Origin: CAZJQD01 sp964548165 [NCBI: uncultured bacterium]
GTDB lineage: Bacteria > UBA8481
Length of the DNA: 33,516 nucleotides
Assembly (NCBI GenBank): GCA_964548165.1
Contig: CAZJQD010000036.1
Location: 1-33,516 of the forward strand
Direction of reading: 5' to 3'
Made by a program: the position numbers and the translations under genes. The notes under the pieces are model-generated. The model worked only from the letters and a program-made list of their open reading frames with translations. It had not been told where the DNA came from and ran no database searches. The first letter of the stretch is position 1, and each line of letters begins with the position of its first letter. This document shows, in pieces, positions 15,901 through 22,388 of the stretch.

Positions 15901-17338
15901 CGCCGGTCGTGAACGCCGCCTGGATGCGCTGGACGCCCGCTCGCGCTCCCGTCGACCACTGCCTCAGCGTCGCCTTGCCGTCCCGATCGGTCTCGACCGT
16001 CGCCTGGTCGCCGGCGCGATCCGGATCGGCGTCGACGGCGCCGCCGCCCTGCACGAAGGACCAGGTCACCTCGACACCCGGGATGGGATTGCCGAACTGG
16101 TCCTGCACGATGACGGAGAGCGGGGTCGTGGAGGTCTGGCGCGTCCGCACCTTCACTTCTTCCCCGGAAACCTTGCGCAGGGAATCCGGCGGGCGAGGCA
16201 AGGCATAGACTTCGAAATTGACCTCGGCCGGGGTTCCGGCGACGGCGGCGGAGATCACCTTGCGCCCGGCGATCTCGTCGAGCGTGATACGCGTGGAGGC
16301 CACGCCGTCCGCGGTCGTCGCGACCCGCTCCGTCCCGATCTTGATGCCCGCGTCCACGGCCCGGAACTCCACCATGACTCCCGCCATCGGAGCCCTGAGG
16401 ACCGGATCCAGCACGCGAACGACCAACGGCTCGTTCACCGCGTCGGCCACGAATCCCCGCTGGAGGCTTCCTGAAACCAGCTCCAGGATGTGACGCGCAC
16501 CGGCCACCGGCGCCCGATAGAGCCCGCCCTGCGGCGCGCCCTCCGTCGGTGCCGAGACGTCCTCGAGTTCCACGGTGATCTCTTCATGCCCGGACGTAAC
16601 CGTGGCGCGCACCTGCGGGTTCTTGAGGTCGATGACGATGCGTCCCACCAGCGGCTCGGTCGAGAGCTGGCTGTGACGCACGCGCGTCGCGGGTCCCTGG
16701 GGCAGGTCGAGCCCGCCCTGGGGGAGCGCGTCGGCGAGTCCGGGGATGTCGATGATGAGCATGGTGCCGCTTCTCTGCTGGGCCATTTCACCGGTTCCGC
16801 CGGAGGTATGGATGCGGATCGAGGTCTTGACCGCCCCGCCGTCCGCCGTCACGGCGTAGATGCCGTCCTTGCGATACTGGGCGGGCGCTCCCGGAAAGGC
16901 GCGTTCCCACTTCAAGAGGACCTGGGACGGCGGCGAGCTGAGCAGGCGTGGATCGATGAGACGCGGGGTCGACGAGGGATCCGATCGATCCGGCTGGACG
17001 TTGGAGACCGCGCCGGAAGCAGTCGCGCCCGTCGTCGCCGCGTGCGTACGCTCCCGCTCGATGCGGATCTCGGCCAGGAGCTTGATGGCGTCGTCGCGAC
17101 GGTCGTCCTGCGGAAAGGCCGTGATGAATTTACGGATCTCGTCCTCGGCGGCCTCGAGCGCGCCCAGGGCATAATACGTCGCCGCCTGCTCCAACGAGGG
17201 CGGCCTGGCGGCTTCCGCCTGCACGGGTGACGCGCCGGCAAGGAAAGCGATCATCCCCAGCACGATCACCATGGCGGCAGTTCGCATCGTTGTCCCCGTT
17301 GTCTCCGTCTTCTCAGTCATCAAGGGTTTCCGTTTCAC
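8969..17338 (-). CDS. pilQ: Giant PilQ-like secretin with about 20 N-domains and four ComEA-like HhH modules
   Basis: A 2789-residue protein, three to four times the usual PilQ length. In order: signal peptide (about 18-41, ending VQA-EA); helical TPR-like segment (45-95); AMIN-like domain (about 155-262); two Ig-like (Big_1-type) domains (about 290-378 and 385-492); N0/STN domain (about 495-575); an array of about 20 N1/Secretin_N-type units of roughly 75 residues (about 594-2100); the secretin core (2101-2336), with IEAVIAEV, DGRIVATPKIVTRNN and the signature VPVLGDIPGIGNLFR; a Pro/Ala linker; and four helix-hairpin-helix modules (2455-2518, 2555-2617, 2637-2699, 2725-2789). Secretins form the outer-membrane pore of type IV pili, competence and type II secretion. 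ATG 17338 overlaps the upstream stop (ATGA), and the gene closes the pilMN-O-P operon. Pore function is secure by homology. The HhH modules imply DNA binding, but that is inference. Confidence 0.93.
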   Translation of the reverse strand: MKRKPLMTEKTETTGTTMRTAAMVIVLGMIAFLAGASPVQAEAARPPSLEQAATYYALGALEAAEDEIRKFITAFPQDDRRDDAIKLLAEIRIERERTHAATTGATASGAVSNVQPDRSDPSSTPRLIDPRLLSSPPSQVLLKWERAFPGAPAQYRKDGIYAVTADGGAVKTSIRIHTSGGTGEMAQQRSGTMLIIDIPGLADALPQGGLDLPQGPATRVRHSQLSTEPLVGRIVIDLKNPQVRATVTSGHEEITVELEDVSAPTEGAPQGGLYRAPVAGARHILELVSGSLQRGFVADAVNEPLVVRVLDPVLRAPMAGVMVEFRAVDAGIKIGTERVATTADGVASTRITLDEIAGRKVISAAVAGTPAEVNFEVYALPRPPDSLRKVSGEEVKVRTRQTSTTPLSVIVQDQFGNPIPGVEVTWSFVQGGGAVDADPDRAGDQATVETDRDGKATLRQWSTGARAGVQRIQAAFTTGGVTRFTQFDIDVLPQLVSMDFYQTPVPDILRFLGRIANWNLLLSDGVGALADPNTTVHLENVPIDEALDKILQMKNLTRLEESDGSIRILTFVEAQTRGQAVITDPSLLPDLPQNVVRTVIVPVRRRNMDQMATLARDVLTPEAKIFSDPATGQLVITDFVVNIRRAVDIIAQLERGLEARVFRVSHVNTKAVEDFLKNFLTPEERLLPQAGGFLFVGSPASAAQIERLLAEIDRPENADLLTTDQSTIAVTRVFQLEYAQAATLQPILSALFAQSELRVTIAGGGAATGAPVTPATTTTTTTTTPTAAQTAAQTAAQQTVVQKILVVADPRTNKLIITAPELMMPSVAATVRELDTAVSAARPLVVSYQGVDPALVNNMIAGLYPGLKVYTDAATNRLVLFVPPGFDPRPLQELFQSLSMAGSGEVVGVRVHYLQNLTEAKAVEVLTAIFGTQSAGSGEATVGILEAGTGVRSLPVKFLPLARPGRQGIIFIGTAERIERAMVVLTQLDTAPLAAGETVVVRKLIFANADQLAGVLRSLQQQAQQSGAGSAATRTAGTAGSAATPLVGAPALAPDPQGLSLVASSRINDLKIVTDARTNSIILIGPPDIVGSISKLIDGLDQRVGVWEVYPLSNADAVEVAATLSSIFPTARLQPERSSNAIFMVANTTEELPEIKRAVQYLDQARGTRIDDTTLVVQLRRADAVEVSNILSQIFSNNSLLQRSLSISTGGEQRVAGEFFDYLREQDRRAERQNLLRLYPVVTKNIIVIQAPSLLAKEALAIIAKIEDASPFSDPTAGQYVRVYMLKHLLPSQLVDLIDKTIDEVQHEVQLFEDPITGRPTRLERTTRLIRPVAEDSLRAFIATATTREHVQIEQLIANFDNETFANQRELQFHTVRVRHAHPTVLGKWLRDNVLNRNGLSGEMMLVSPTDSRIQLWVYAATVERLTRLLPSVDRREFSFMPYRIFRPSTLALADFQTAVTTIYPAVAASASILEDVGALVLFADQSVLDEIDLMLRTLDNGSLRVLTVRNADAEALLIQLQALHPNVTFTAVTASRQILARGSKALVDSAAASLELLDRQLGLVYRAYQVRQAPPTSMSQQLLRLALNQAGAVATTGNSADYEEFLRADGERIHVWAREVTHQRIQQLWPILDVAGLPVDPTVVYRVYTFRHAPLMGLRATTGSGITGKDVLQTPIDDLLASAKITGLASAILSGQGNFVVLIGMPDGVARAEEFCRTIDEAWARNVSNAPHRVVTVRHRPVSELIADVSRLVAGHGLDLVQLAQTNAILVISPPDIFNRILSLLAEFDTATPIRSIPLLRRDPAVVAALLTGYFPDLSITALTAPNALVLRGAAHRISDAEQLVKSLDVNINTRVLKYGRLPSADALSLVQSFYPNVTIQSMANGSILVAEGVPDNLAGAERLLADIEAGLEWKIVPLTRITSANAISLVNDLFGSVRVTALPAGNGVVMMGTPISMAEALRLIEQVDRRDINLIPVREAQLSEVAATITTLFPEAQAQAMSDISALAVSGDPSVISQIQRFISAIDRKVHTAIRPLQFYDPTTAGELDQLTTTLTSYLSATGRIFFDRQSNAFVITDSLEKVERALRVLDDLDRQPPQFMIEAVIAEVALQDNKNLGVSWQFRPDLTALGLYPAVDITPPATGGASTTYNTAGDGAYSLGVARSNLQATLAALLSKTDGRIVATPKIVTRNNIQGVVNLQQEFPVVTTNPGNANTGPTTTVTFQQVPIQLTVTPSSTWNSAAIRLSVEADISVAGAPTASGAVAVSSRIVNTTVDMRDGQTLIIGGLMQRNVTEQVSKVPVLGDIPGIGNLFRSTQAQEENREVLIFISPRMLFPQAHDLQMEEEINRFKYLVNFPADWSGRRWLVNNPQRSSALRSQMNQGANFVVTPGSGAAVAPVSSSAPAVAPAAFTPAPTAAPAAAPYVPPASAVPAPPTASYAPQPQSSALIGATATVDVNSASAAQLRAVPEMPAHVAELIVKFREANGIFRSLQDLLRVPGMTTALLDRTAKYLRVSEQASPMAPVAPAAYTPPSAYTPPPAAATPPAYPAATSKVNLNTATVEELKMLPGIQDNHARMIVAYRNTYGAFATTDQLIDVPGITPQMYGRIREHVTVGGAPARPSTSAPSASASTTGGTLNINTATEAELQGVGFSQQQAKLIVSYRNSYGSYGSVDELVDVPTVTPELLASLRSRLSTTGGSALAPTSSSAGTPVYGAAAASPGQVFDLNTATEADLMTIPGFSIQNVKLIISYRTTYGAFTSVEELIEVPSITPEILAQVRNRLTVR
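11038..15559 (-). repeat. Array of about 20 secretin N1-type ring-building domains
   Basis: Repeated units start with a short beta strand and helix (for example VFRVSHVNTKAVEDFL, VWEVYPLSNADAVEVAATL, IVPLTRITSANAISLV). Each continues to a second strand pair carrying a NALV or NSIILIG motif, and a closing helix ending ELDxxxx. This is the beta-alpha-beta-beta-alpha pattern of Secretin_N. I count 20, with an uncertainty of about two because units near 1080-1300 and 1690-1860 are irregular. Units are well diverged, so this is not a recent DNA-level tandem expansion. Confidence 0.82.
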
Positions 17339-20300
17339 CGACCGCCCCCGGCAGGGCGCTCTTCAAGGATGCGAATCATCTGCTCGATGCGCTGCTTCAT
17401 CCGGACCGCGGCCGCATCACCGGGGTTGGCCGCGAGGTGCCGATCCAGGATGACCACGGCTTCACGATACCGGCCTGCCCGAACCGCTTCTTCCGCGGCC
17501 GACACACCGGAACTCGATGGATTCGACACATTTTCTATAGGTTGCGTGACGGGTTGTAAAGGCTCAACTTGGGACGCCGCTGGGGCGACGGGAACCGGCG
17601 CCGGCTGGAGAGGGGGCGTAAGAGCCTGTGAGCCCGGCGCGGCAGGGCGCACCACCGAGGAGAGAGTCTCCAGGCGACGGCGAAGACTCAGCAGAGCCGG
17701 GTCGTTCGGGCGGGTCTGGACCAGGATGTTGACCAGGCCCAAGGCCTCGCTGAAGCGGTTCTCACGGACCAGGCGATCGATGTCGGCCATCGTCGGCAGG
17801 GCCCCGGACGGGCCGGCAGGAGCGGAGGTCGCCGCGCCGAACACCGGAACCGACGGACCTTGCGGCACGAGAACCGGTCCGCGCAGGGAACCGCTCGCCA
17901 TGACGGGGTCGACATCGATGACGATGCGATTGGCGTCATCACCGGCACGGAGCACGGCGGGCGCGGCGGTATGGATGAGCACGCGCACGCCGTCGTCCTC
18001 TTGTGCCAGCGTCACCAGCGAGACGATGCCCGCCTGCCGCGTCACGCGCAGGCTGTTGGACGCCAGGACGGCTCCACGCACGCGAAGCTCGAAGAGCGCG
18101 TCGCCGAGCCGCACCGCGTCCCCGCGCTCGAGCGGGGCGTTGCCCAGCACCGAGATGATGGCGCCGCCGGCGCGTTCCTCGGCGAGGACGGCGACGACCT
18201 CGGGGCGGATGATGAGCCCCGCGGCAAGCCGCTCGACAGCAACCTCCACGCGCTCGGCCCGATCATAAACCGCATACAGTTCCGCACGTCCGTCGCGGAA
18301 GGCGACGCCGCTCACCGTCGAGGGCACGAAGACACCGGCCGCGCCGGCCCGCGTGGTTCCGGCATCGGGCAGGAGACGCACGCCCGCCCCGTCTCGTCCG
18401 AAGGTGGAGGCCACGTTGCCGTACACGTCGAGCGCCGTGAGACGGAGACGAATGGGCGTTCCGGCCTGGAGGACCCCGGAGACCAGGTTCTCGACCGTGA
18501 AGCGATCCGCCGGTCCGGCCGCGATCACGACCGCGCCGCTGGAGCCGCGCACCCCGGCGATCTCATCGGAGACCTCGAAGCGGATCGTCTCCGCGCGCTG
18601 GGGAAGGACGCTGAGCTCCGCGACTCCCTCGCGAAAGACCATGTTCCGGATATCGCCGATCATGACGCCCTGCGCCAGCACGTTGCCGGCACCCAGGGCC
18701 TTCAACGACAGCGAGGCCGCACCCGGCGAGTAGTCGCGGATCCGGTTGCCCATGCGATCGCGCATCTCGACGCGCAGGCCCAGGGGCTGGCCAGCCTCTC
18801 CCCTCTCCGGCGCCGCGACCACGAGCTGAGCCGGAGCCCCGGGAACGACGCGCAGGCCCGCTGATTTGCCGCTCACCCGCCCCGTCAGCTCCTCGGCCAC
18901 GATCACCACGTCGCCCGAGCGGAAGAAGGTCACGTCGACCTCGGCCACGCCGCGCCGGAAGGCGGCGGCCGGCACCTGCGGGGGCGCCACGGGATCGCCG
19001 TTCTCGGTGTAGAGCGTGACCGTGCGACCCAGCGCGCCAAATCCGACGACCGGGTTCTCGTAGTCATCGAGCACGGTCAGGATCACGCGCGCCGGCTGGC
19101 CGGCAACGACCCGGGCGGGCGCCACGACCTTGAAGCGCCGCGCTTCCGCGTGCGTGATGAGAATGGGCGTACTGCGACCGCGCGCCGTGCCGCCCTGCTG
19201 GACAAGCGCCAGGGTCAGCTCCTCCGCGGTCGTTGCCGTGAAGCGCACGCGCGCCACGCCGTTCTGGAACGCCGACGCCGCGATCGCAGCCGGCGAAAGC
19301 GGACCGGCCCCGCCGTGCTCCACGAGGACACCCGCGCCGACGCGGTCATAGTCTTCGACGATGTTGCTGAAACGGTCGAGCGCCGTGATCTCGACCTCGA
19401 ACGGCTCGTGCGCGGCCGAGGCCTGCGGCGCCCTCACGCCATAGCTCGCGATGACGCCGGAACGGACCCGCACCGCGGTACCGCGGCCGCCGGCGCCCGA
19501 GATCTCGTCGATGACCTGCACGACGAGCGTGCCGGCCTTCACCGGCGTCACCGTGGTCATCGCGACGCCGTCGCGGAACGAGGACGCTGCGATCGGGGAG
19601 ACCTCGAGGGGCGAGGCATCCGCGCTGGCTATGGCGATCCGAATCGGGCGATCCCCGTAGTTCCGGACCATGTTGCCGTAGACGTCGTACCCGACGACCT
19701 GGATCGCGAGCGGAACGCCCGCCCGGGCATTCTCGGCGGGAAGCACGTCGAAGCGGCCCAGCCGGCCGCCGACGATCTCTACCCGCTCCGCGCTCTCGCC
19801 GCGCTTCGCGCCGGTTGCGTCCTGGGCGATGATCCCGATGCGCTCGGCCTGCGTCGCCCTCAACGAAACGATGGCCACGCCCTCTCGGAACGCGGTCGGC
19901 GGAATCGTCGCGGGCTCCAGCGTCCCCAGGCCGGTCGTCTTGAGGTTCACGACGACGCCGTTGCGATCGTAATCGGCGATCGTGTTGCCCAGCGCATCAA
20001 CGGCCTCGACCGCCACGCTGAAAGGTTCGCCGGCCGCGACCTGCCGGCCCGGCGCCACGACCTTGTACCCGTGGAGCGCGCCGGCCCGGACCGGGAATTC
20101 GGCGGAACGACCCCGCACGCCGCCGGCATCGGCGACGACGATGGCGTTCTCCGCCTGCGTCGCGCGGATCCGAACGGTGGCCCGACCCTGCGAGAAGAGG
20201 CTGGGCGAGATGCGCGACGGCTCGAAGACGCCGGCGCCTCCGGCGACTCCCTGGCTCAGAGCCACCTCGGCCCCGGAACGGTCGTAATCCACCAGCGCGT

Positions 20301-20916
20301 TGCCAAAGCGATCGAAGAGCTCGATCGTCAGCTCGAAGGCCTCGCCCACCCGCGCCTCGCGCGGCCCCAGCACCCGGACCTCGGCGGCGGCGCCCGGCCG
20401 CGACTCGATGCGACCCGAGCGGGCGCGCACGCGCAGGCTCGCATCCTGCACCTCGAGCTCGAGGGCGCCGGCCCGGGTGAAGAGAACATCCGCTCTTAGG
20501 ACGCCGTCAACAAACTGCGAGGCCGCGAATCGCGAGGGATCGACCCCGGCGGCGACGCCCGTCGCCGGAAGAACCGCGAACGAGACACCACCGCCCACCT
20601 GGGCGTAGTTGGTCACGATGTTGCCGGCCGCATCGCGCGCGACCACCGTGATCGTGACGCGCTCGCCAGCGCGCACGGCGCCGGGAGCGGCAATCTCAAA
20701 GCTTGCCAACGGCCCGGGCTGGATGGAGAGACCCTGCGCCTGGACTGAGCTCGCCGTGATCCCGAGAACGAATGACAGCATGACGATGAGCGCCGCGCCC
20801 ATGGCGAGAGCCGCGACGCCGAGGGCGTTCCGCGTGGCACGCGCACCTGGTCCCGCAACGACCCGGGCAGGGAACGCATCGTAATTCCGATCCTGGCGCT
20901 TTCCGTCCACTGCCAC
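17335..20916 (-). CDS. Large exported protein with eight Ig-like repeats, AMIN-like domain and TPR-like tail
   Basis: The start chosen is GTG at 20916, because AAGGAG lies exactly 6 bases before it. A GTG at 20952 is in frame but has no such site. That gives 1193 residues. A long n-region and a hydrophobic stretch end in VQA-QG near residue 60, so it is exported or membrane-anchored. Eight Ig-like repeats of about 105 residues follow (about 69-906), each with a pattern like AGEPFSVAVEAVDALGN, then DYDRxG, then FxxGVAxVxxxAxxA. Next come an AMIN-like domain (about 907-1008; VRVLIHTAAP...RIVIDVDP) and two TPR-like segments (about 1044-1080 and 1137-1178). It sits between pilP and pilQ, where no standard pil gene belongs, and shares AMIN, Ig and TPR-like parts with the giant secretin. 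The stop overlaps the pilQ start (ATGA). A scaffold or cuff for the secretin is my best guess. Confidence 0.85.
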   Translation of the reverse strand: MAVDGKRQDRNYDAFPARVVAGPGARATRNALGVAALAMGAALIVMLSFVLGITASSVQAQGLSIQPGPLASFEIAAPGAVRAGERVTITVVARDAAGNIVTNYAQVGGGVSFAVLPATGVAAGVDPSRFAASQFVDGVLRADVLFTRAGALELEVQDASLRVRARSGRIESRPGAAAEVRVLGPREARVGEAFELTIELFDRFGNALVDYDRSGAEVALSQGVAGGAGVFEPSRISPSLFSQGRATVRIRATQAENAIVVADAGGVRGRSAEFPVRAGALHGYKVVAPGRQVAAGEPFSVAVEAVDALGNTIADYDRNGVVVNLKTTGLGTLEPATIPPTAFREGVAIVSLRATQAERIGIIAQDATGAKRGESAERVEIVGGRLGRFDVLPAENARAGVPLAIQVVGYDVYGNMVRNYGDRPIRIAIASADASPLEVSPIAASSFRDGVAMTTVTPVKAGTLVVQVIDEISGAGGRGTAVRVRSGVIASYGVRAPQASAAHEPFEVEITALDRFSNIVEDYDRVGAGVLVEHGGAGPLSPAAIAASAFQNGVARVRFTATTAEELTLALVQQGGTARGRSTPILITHAEARRFKVVAPARVVAGQPARVILTVLDDYENPVVGFGALGRTVTLYTENGDPVAPPQVPAAAFRRGVAEVDVTFFRSGDVVIVAEELTGRVSGKSAGLRVVPGAPAQLVVAAPERGEAGQPLGLRVEMRDRMGNRIRDYSPGAASLSLKALGAGNVLAQGVMIGDIRNMVFREGVAELSVLPQRAETIRFEVSDEIAGVRGSSGAVVIAAGPADRFTVENLVSGVLQAGTPIRLRLTALDVYGNVASTFGRDGAGVRLLPDAGTTRAGAAGVFVPSTVSGVAFRDGRAELYAVYDRAERVEVAVERLAAGLIIRPEVVAVLAEERAGGAIISVLGNAPLERGDAVRLGDALFELRVRGAVLASNSLRVTRQAGIVSLVTLAQEDDGVRVLIHTAAPAVLRAGDDANRIVIDVDPVMASGSLRGPVLVPQGPSVPVFGAATSAPAGPSGALPTMADIDRLVRENRFSEALGLVNILVQTRPNDPALLSLRRRLETLSSVVRPAAPGSQALTPPLQPAPVPVAPAASQVEPLQPVTQPIENVSNPSSSGVSAAEEAVRAGRYREAVVILDRHLAANPGDAAAVRMKQRIEQMIRILEERPAGGGR
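18199..20712 (-). repeat. Eight tandem Ig-like (invasin/Big-type) domains
   Basis: The repeats begin at PGPLASFEI, AAAEVRVLG, ALHGYKVVA, RLGRFDVLP, VIASYGVRA, EARRFKVVA, APAQLVVAA and PADRFTVEN. Most carry a D-x-x-G-N (or close variant) turn and a following aromatic, as in Big_1-type domains. Similarity is at the protein level only. Confidence 0.85.
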
Positions 20917-20964
20917 GTTGATCTCCTTGTGCTTTCTCGTTTCGTTATTCACCGGGCGCCCAAC

Positions 20965-21588
20965 CTATCGCCGTCGCTCTGCCTGCAGATCGATGCTGCC
21001 ACGAATCTGGCCAGCGTCCGTCGCCCGGTACCAGGGTTGACCCTGGAGTTCCGGCCGCGAGAGCGGGAGGAACGTGTTGAGCGCTCCCGGCTGGGCCAGC
21101 ATCAGGCCGTCTCGACGGATCTCGAGGCAACGAATGTTATCCGTGCCCGGCAGCACGGCGCCGCGCTTGATCTCCTGGGCGGGCTCGCCGCCGACCTTCA
21201 CGAGCCCGAGGTAGGTTCCGTTGAGGTTGACGATCCCGAGGAGACTGATGTTGTCGAGCGGGATCGGAACGACGGGCCGCTCCACCTCCGCCACGGTCGT
21301 CTCCTCCTCGACCCCACCCCTGCGAACCATCTTCGGAGCCTTGAACGGATCCCATGCGAGGAGATTGGAGGGCGGGAGCCCGACGCGGAGCTCGGTGGTG
21401 TCACCGGAACCCTCCACGTCGATGTCCACGTGCTGGGGACCGGAAGGAGCGACGGCAGGAAGCTGGGAGATGGGATCCTCGGCATACTTCTCGTAGACGG
21501 GCCACGCCGCGCCAAGATTGGCAACCAGGAGAATGACCATGCCTGCCTGCATGCCCATCAGCTTGTTCATCTTCATGTTCAGGGCCAT
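20965..21588 (-). CDS. pilP: PilP-like pilus alignment protein
   Basis: A 207-residue inner-membrane protein. An N-terminal hydrophobic segment (about 15-28) anchors it, with no lipobox Cys. A linker leads to a compact beta domain (about 105-165) with the PilP hallmark pattern: ISLLGIVNLNGTYLGLVKVG, then EIKRGAVLPGTDNIRCLEI, then DGLMLAQPG. In type IV pili PilP joins the PilN/PilO complex to the N0/AMIN end of PilQ in the periplasm. Its ATG overlaps the pilO stop by one base (TGATG), with GGAG 8 bases upstream. Sequence match plus gene order make the call good. Confidence 0.86.
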   Translation of the reverse strand: MALNMKMNKLMGMQAGMVILLVANLGAAWPVYEKYAEDPISQLPAVAPSGPQHVDIDVEGSGDTTELRVGLPPSNLLAWDPFKAPKMVRRGGVEEETTVAEVERPVVPIPLDNISLLGIVNLNGTYLGLVKVGGEPAQEIKRGAVLPGTDNIRCLEIRRDGLMLAQPGALNTFLPLSRPELQGQPWYRATDAGQIRGSIDLQAERRR

Positions 21589-22388
21589 CAGCGAGCTCCA
21601 CCCGCTGCGCGAGCCCCGGAATCCTGCCGGGCACGCGACCCCGTATCCCCGCCCGCTCGCGCCGCACCCGTGTCGGCTCGCGCCGCACCCGTATCAGCTC
21701 GCGGCGTCGCGCCAGCACGCGGTGCCGCCGCCGGGGACTCCGTTGCCGCGTCGTCCTCGACCGGCGCCTCCGGTGCGACAACCGTGTCGGACGCGACCAC
21801 TGCCGGCGTCACCGGAATCTCGGCCGGCGCCGGCGTCGCGCGTGGCGGCGGCAGTTCCTCGCCCTCGGCGGCGATGTAGGAATAGGTCTCGAGCTGGAGG
21901 TTCAGCGTGTAGTCGTCCTCGCTGATGCGGCTGATGTCGAAGCTCTTCACGTTGATGATCCGGTGGAAATTGCGGAGCTGGTGCAGGAGCCTGACCACGG
22001 TGGCCATGCTCAGGTTGCGGATCTCGGTGATGCGGATCGGATGAATCCTGTAGATGCTCTGCTCCGATGCCGCGTCGACGTTCTTCTGGCCAATCTGGCT
22101 CGACTGGATCCCGACCCCCTCGAGGATGGGCGTGACCATCGCGAGCAAATTGTCCAGCTCGGCGCCCGAGGGCAACTTCTCGAGCGAAGCAGACAAGCGC
22201 TCCTGCAGCTCTTCCTCTTCCTTGGTGATATCGGCCAGCTTCGGCGCCGTCTGCCGCGCCTGCTCGATGTTCTTCTGGAGATCGGTGATCTCCGTCTCCC
22301 ACGCGACATACTCGGGATAGAACGTGTCATAGCCATAATAGAAGCCGGCCCCGAGAAGGACGAGGACATAGAGAACATTCTTGTTCAT
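21588..22388 (-). CDS. pilO: PilO-like pilus alignment protein with low-complexity tail
   Basis: A 266-residue bitopic inner-membrane protein. It has a membrane helix near 5-22, a charged coiled coil at about 30-75 (ITDLQKNIEQARQ...EEEELQERL), the PilO ferredoxin-like periplasmic domain at about 76-175 (GVGIQSSQIGQ, VVRLLHQLRNFHRIINVKSF, LNLQLETYSYI), and a Pro/Ala/Arg/Asp tail of about 85 residues. Standard PilO is about 200 residues and lacks such a tail. It dimerises with PilN in the alignment complex. Its ATG overlaps the pilMN stop (ATGA). The tail contains a short 21-base duplication. Confidence 0.88.
   Translation of the reverse strand: MNKNVLYVLVLLGAGFYYGYDTFYPEYVAWETEITDLQKNIEQARQTAPKLADITKEEEELQERLSASLEKLPSGAELDNLLAMVTPILEGVGIQSSQIGQKNVDAASEQSIYRIHPIRITEIRNLSMATVVRLLHQLRNFHRIINVKSFDISRISEDDYTLNLQLETYSYIAAEGEELPPPRATPAPAEIPVTPAVVASDTVVAPEAPVEDDAATESPAAAPRAGATPRADTGAARADTGAARAGGDTGSRARQDSGARAAGGAR
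21655..21696 (-). repeat. Two 21-base direct repeats in the pilO tail
   Basis: Two adjacent 21-base copies (21655-21675 and 21676-21696) differ at two positions near the end and encode a repeated R-A-D-T-G-A-A unit. A degraded third copy may follow. Confidence 0.75.

Noticed and set aside
8969-17338. Possibility that the giant secretin is an assembly error or collapsed repeat
   Set aside because: The units are well diverged from each other, the frame is open throughout, and both ends overlap or adjoin their neighbours normally.
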